From Bacteroidales bacterium (GTDB lineage Bacteria; Bacteroidota; Bacteroidia; Bacteroidales; WCHB1-69), in contig JAILCI010000050.1 of assembly GCA_024686335.1 (NCBI GenBank), forward strand, positions 1 through 40,542: a stretch of DNA of 40,542 nucleotides, in the 5' to 3' direction. Position numbers and translations under genes: made by a program. Position 1 is the first letter of the stretch, and the number at the start of each line of letters is the position of its first letter. Of the stretch, positions 39,148 to 40,542 are shown piece after piece. The notes beneath the pieces are model-generated. The model saw nothing but the letters and a program-made list of their open reading frames with translations. It made no database searches and was not told the DNA's origin.

Positions 39148-40542
39148 ATGGATACCAAGTATATCTTCATCACAGGAGGAGTAGCTTCCTCATTGGGAAA
39201 AGGCATTATTTCAGCCTCATTAGGCAAACTGCTTCAAGCCCGCGGCTACAAGATCACGATTCAAAAATTTGATCCCTACATTAACATCGACCCAGGAACA
39301 CTAAACCCCTACGAACATGGCGAGTGCTATGTGACTATGGACGGCATGGAAACCGACCTCGATCTCGGCCACTATGAACGATTTACCGGTATCCAAACCA
39401 CCCGCGACAACAGCGTGACTACCGGACGTATCTATATGAGCGTCATTGAACGCGAGCGCCGGGGCGATTATCTCGGCAAAACCATCCAGGTGGTGCCGCA
39501 TATCACCGATGAGATCAAACGCCGCATCCTGCTGAATGCCACAAAAGAGCATTTCGACTTCGTCATCACCGAAATCGGCGGCACTATTGGCGATATTGAA
39601 AGTCAGCCCTTCTTGGAGGCTATTCGCCAGCTACGTTGGGAGTTAGGACCGCAACGGGCCCTTAATGTGCATCTTACTTACATTCCATATCTTGCAGCTG
39701 CCGGTGAACTAAAGACTAAGCCCACTCAGACCAGTGTAAAACAACTTCAAGGTCTGGGAATCCAACCTGAAGTGCTGGTTTTACGCACAGAGCATGACCT
39801 CAACGATGATATTCGGAAGAAAGTGGCTCACTTCTGTAACGTAGAGGTTGCAGCGGTCATCCAAAGTCAAGACTTGCCAAGCATCTATGAGGTACCCATT
39901 AACATGCAGCGTCAGGGTCTTGATGCCATCTGTCTCAAAAAGATGGGCATAGAGCCTGGTGAGACACCGGATTTGGGGCCATGGTACGACTTCCTAGACC
40001 GTCGCAAACGGGCACAATCTATTATCAATATTGGTCTGGTTGGCAAATACGACCTTCAGGACGCCTATAAGAGTATCCTCGAGAGTCTTGCCCATGCAGG
40101 CACTTACAATGACCGCAAAGTGAAGACACACTTCATCAACAGCGAACACATTACGAAAGAAAATGTGGCCGAGATGCTGTCTGGTATGGCTGGCATCGTC
40201 ATCTGTCCAGGATTTGGCCAGCGTGGTATAGAAGGCAAAATTCTAGCAGCTGAATACACCCGAACTCATGATATACCGACTTTCGGTATCTGTCTCGGCA
40301 TGCAGATGATGGTCATCGAATTTGCCCGCAACGTGCTCGGTTATGCCGATGCCAACAGCAGCGAGATGGATGAGCGGACTCCCCACAACGTCATCGACAT
40401 TATGGAGGAGCAGAAGAATATCACCCAGATGGGCGGCACCATGCGACTGGGAGCCTACGACTGCGCACTCACTCCGGGCAGCCGCACCTCTCAGGCCTAT
40501 GGCAAGACCGAACTCATCCGCGAGCGCCATCGCCACCGCTAT
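39148..40542 (+). CDS. pyrG: CTP synthase (truncated by window edge)
   Basis: 465 codons are present and the frame is open at the right edge; the full enzyme is about 535-545 residues. The N-terminal synthetase domain opens YIFITGGVASSLGKGIISASLG (P-loop), with KFDPYINIDPGTLNPYEHGECYV and EIGGTIGDIESQPFLEA. The C-terminal glutamine amidotransferase domain has PGFGQRGIEGK and the Cys nucleophile in FGICLGMQMM; the last residues seen are RERHRHRY. It makes CTP from UTP with glutamine and ATP in the cytoplasm. In many Bacteroidota yidC follows pyrG; that is beyond the window. Confidence 0.98.
   Translation, partial: MDTKYIFITGGVASSLGKGIISASLGKLLQARGYKITIQKFDPYINIDPGTLNPYEHGECYVTMDGMETDLDLGHYERFTGIQTTRDNSVTTGRIYMSVIERERRGDYLGKTIQVVPHITDEIKRRILLNATKEHFDFVITEIGGTIGDIESQPFLEAIRQLRWELGPQRALNVHLTYIPYLAAAGELKTKPTQTSVKQLQGLGIQPEVLVLRTEHDLNDDIRKKVAHFCNVEVAAVIQSQDLPSIYEVPINMQRQGLDAICLKKMGIEPGETPDLGPWYDFLDRRKRAQSIINIGLVGKYDLQDAYKSILESLAHAGTYNDRKVKTHFINSEHITKENVAEMLSGMAGIVICPGFGQRGIEGKILAAEYTRTHDIPTFGICLGMQMMVIEFARNVLGYADANSSEMDERTPHNVIDIMEEQKNITQMGGTMRLGAYDCALTPGSRTSQAYGKTELIRERHRHRY

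Overview
The window is chromosomal DNA from a Bacteroidota species, most likely a member of the Bacteroidales. The evidence is threefold. Almost every transcription unit is preceded by the Bacteroidota -7 element TAnnTTTG (usually TATTTTTG or TATCTTTG), and there are no convincing Shine-Dalgarno sequences. One secreted esterase ends in a type IX secretion (Por) sorting domain. Many proteins carry Bacteroidota-type lipoprotein or secretion signals. The genus cannot be fixed from this sequence. No tRNA, rRNA or CRISPR array was recognised. A truncated gene lies at each edge: a secreted 'VDLGLPSGT' protein on the left and CTP synthase on the right.

Layout. 1-5.6 kb: an iron-sulfur flavoprotein (ISF-type) plus acetyltransferase operon, a cinnamoyl-esterase-like hydrolase, a retropepsin-like protease with a PDZ domain, and hydroxylamine reductase (hcp) under a Crp/Fnr-type palindrome. 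5.6-10 kb: prolyl oligopeptidase, a lipid-anchored flavodoxin, a small lipoprotein and an acyl-ACP thioesterase. 10-15 kb: a GC-rich intergenic island, a YdeI-like protein, a NifX/NafY-like protein, a degenerate aspartyl protease overlapping DUF3781, a radical SAM protein, a methyltransferase-like membrane protein and a TIGR02757 protein. 15-22 kb: a four-gene RND efflux operon (adaptor, pump, TolC-like, GNAT) with a divergent AraC-type regulator. 22-26 kb: a T9SS-exported esterase, a DUF985 cupin, a second ISF, and an AlkZ-related protein coupled to a third ISF. 26-27.2 kb: an IS200-like REP-associated transposase (RAYT) embedded in three arrays of short palindromic repeats. 27.2-32.5 kb: MmcQ/YjbR, GNAT and EamA genes, an SDR, an M-class sirtuin-like protein, and a three-gene operon (thioesterase, membrane protein, fourth ISF). 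32.5-38 kb: a long minus-strand run (CAT-like, GNAT-zinc ribbon, M28 peptidase, ICMT-like, GNAT, M50-like, two small envelope proteins). 38-40.5 kb: an orphan lipoprotein/TM protein with an upstream ORF, then pyrG.

Themes. Anaerobic redox and nitrosative-stress functions recur: Hcp, four ISF-type flavoproteins with variable cysteine spacing, a lipoprotein flavodoxin and a NifX-like protein. Small-molecule acylation and detoxification also recur: five GNATs, a CAT-like enzyme, LacA-type and RND efflux. The most structured non-coding signal is the RAYT locus. There, triple palindrome arrays with conserved spacing (about 60 and 71 nt) occur twice, an inverted and compensatorily mutated version occurs once, and one palindrome encodes the C-terminus of a neighbouring flavoprotein.
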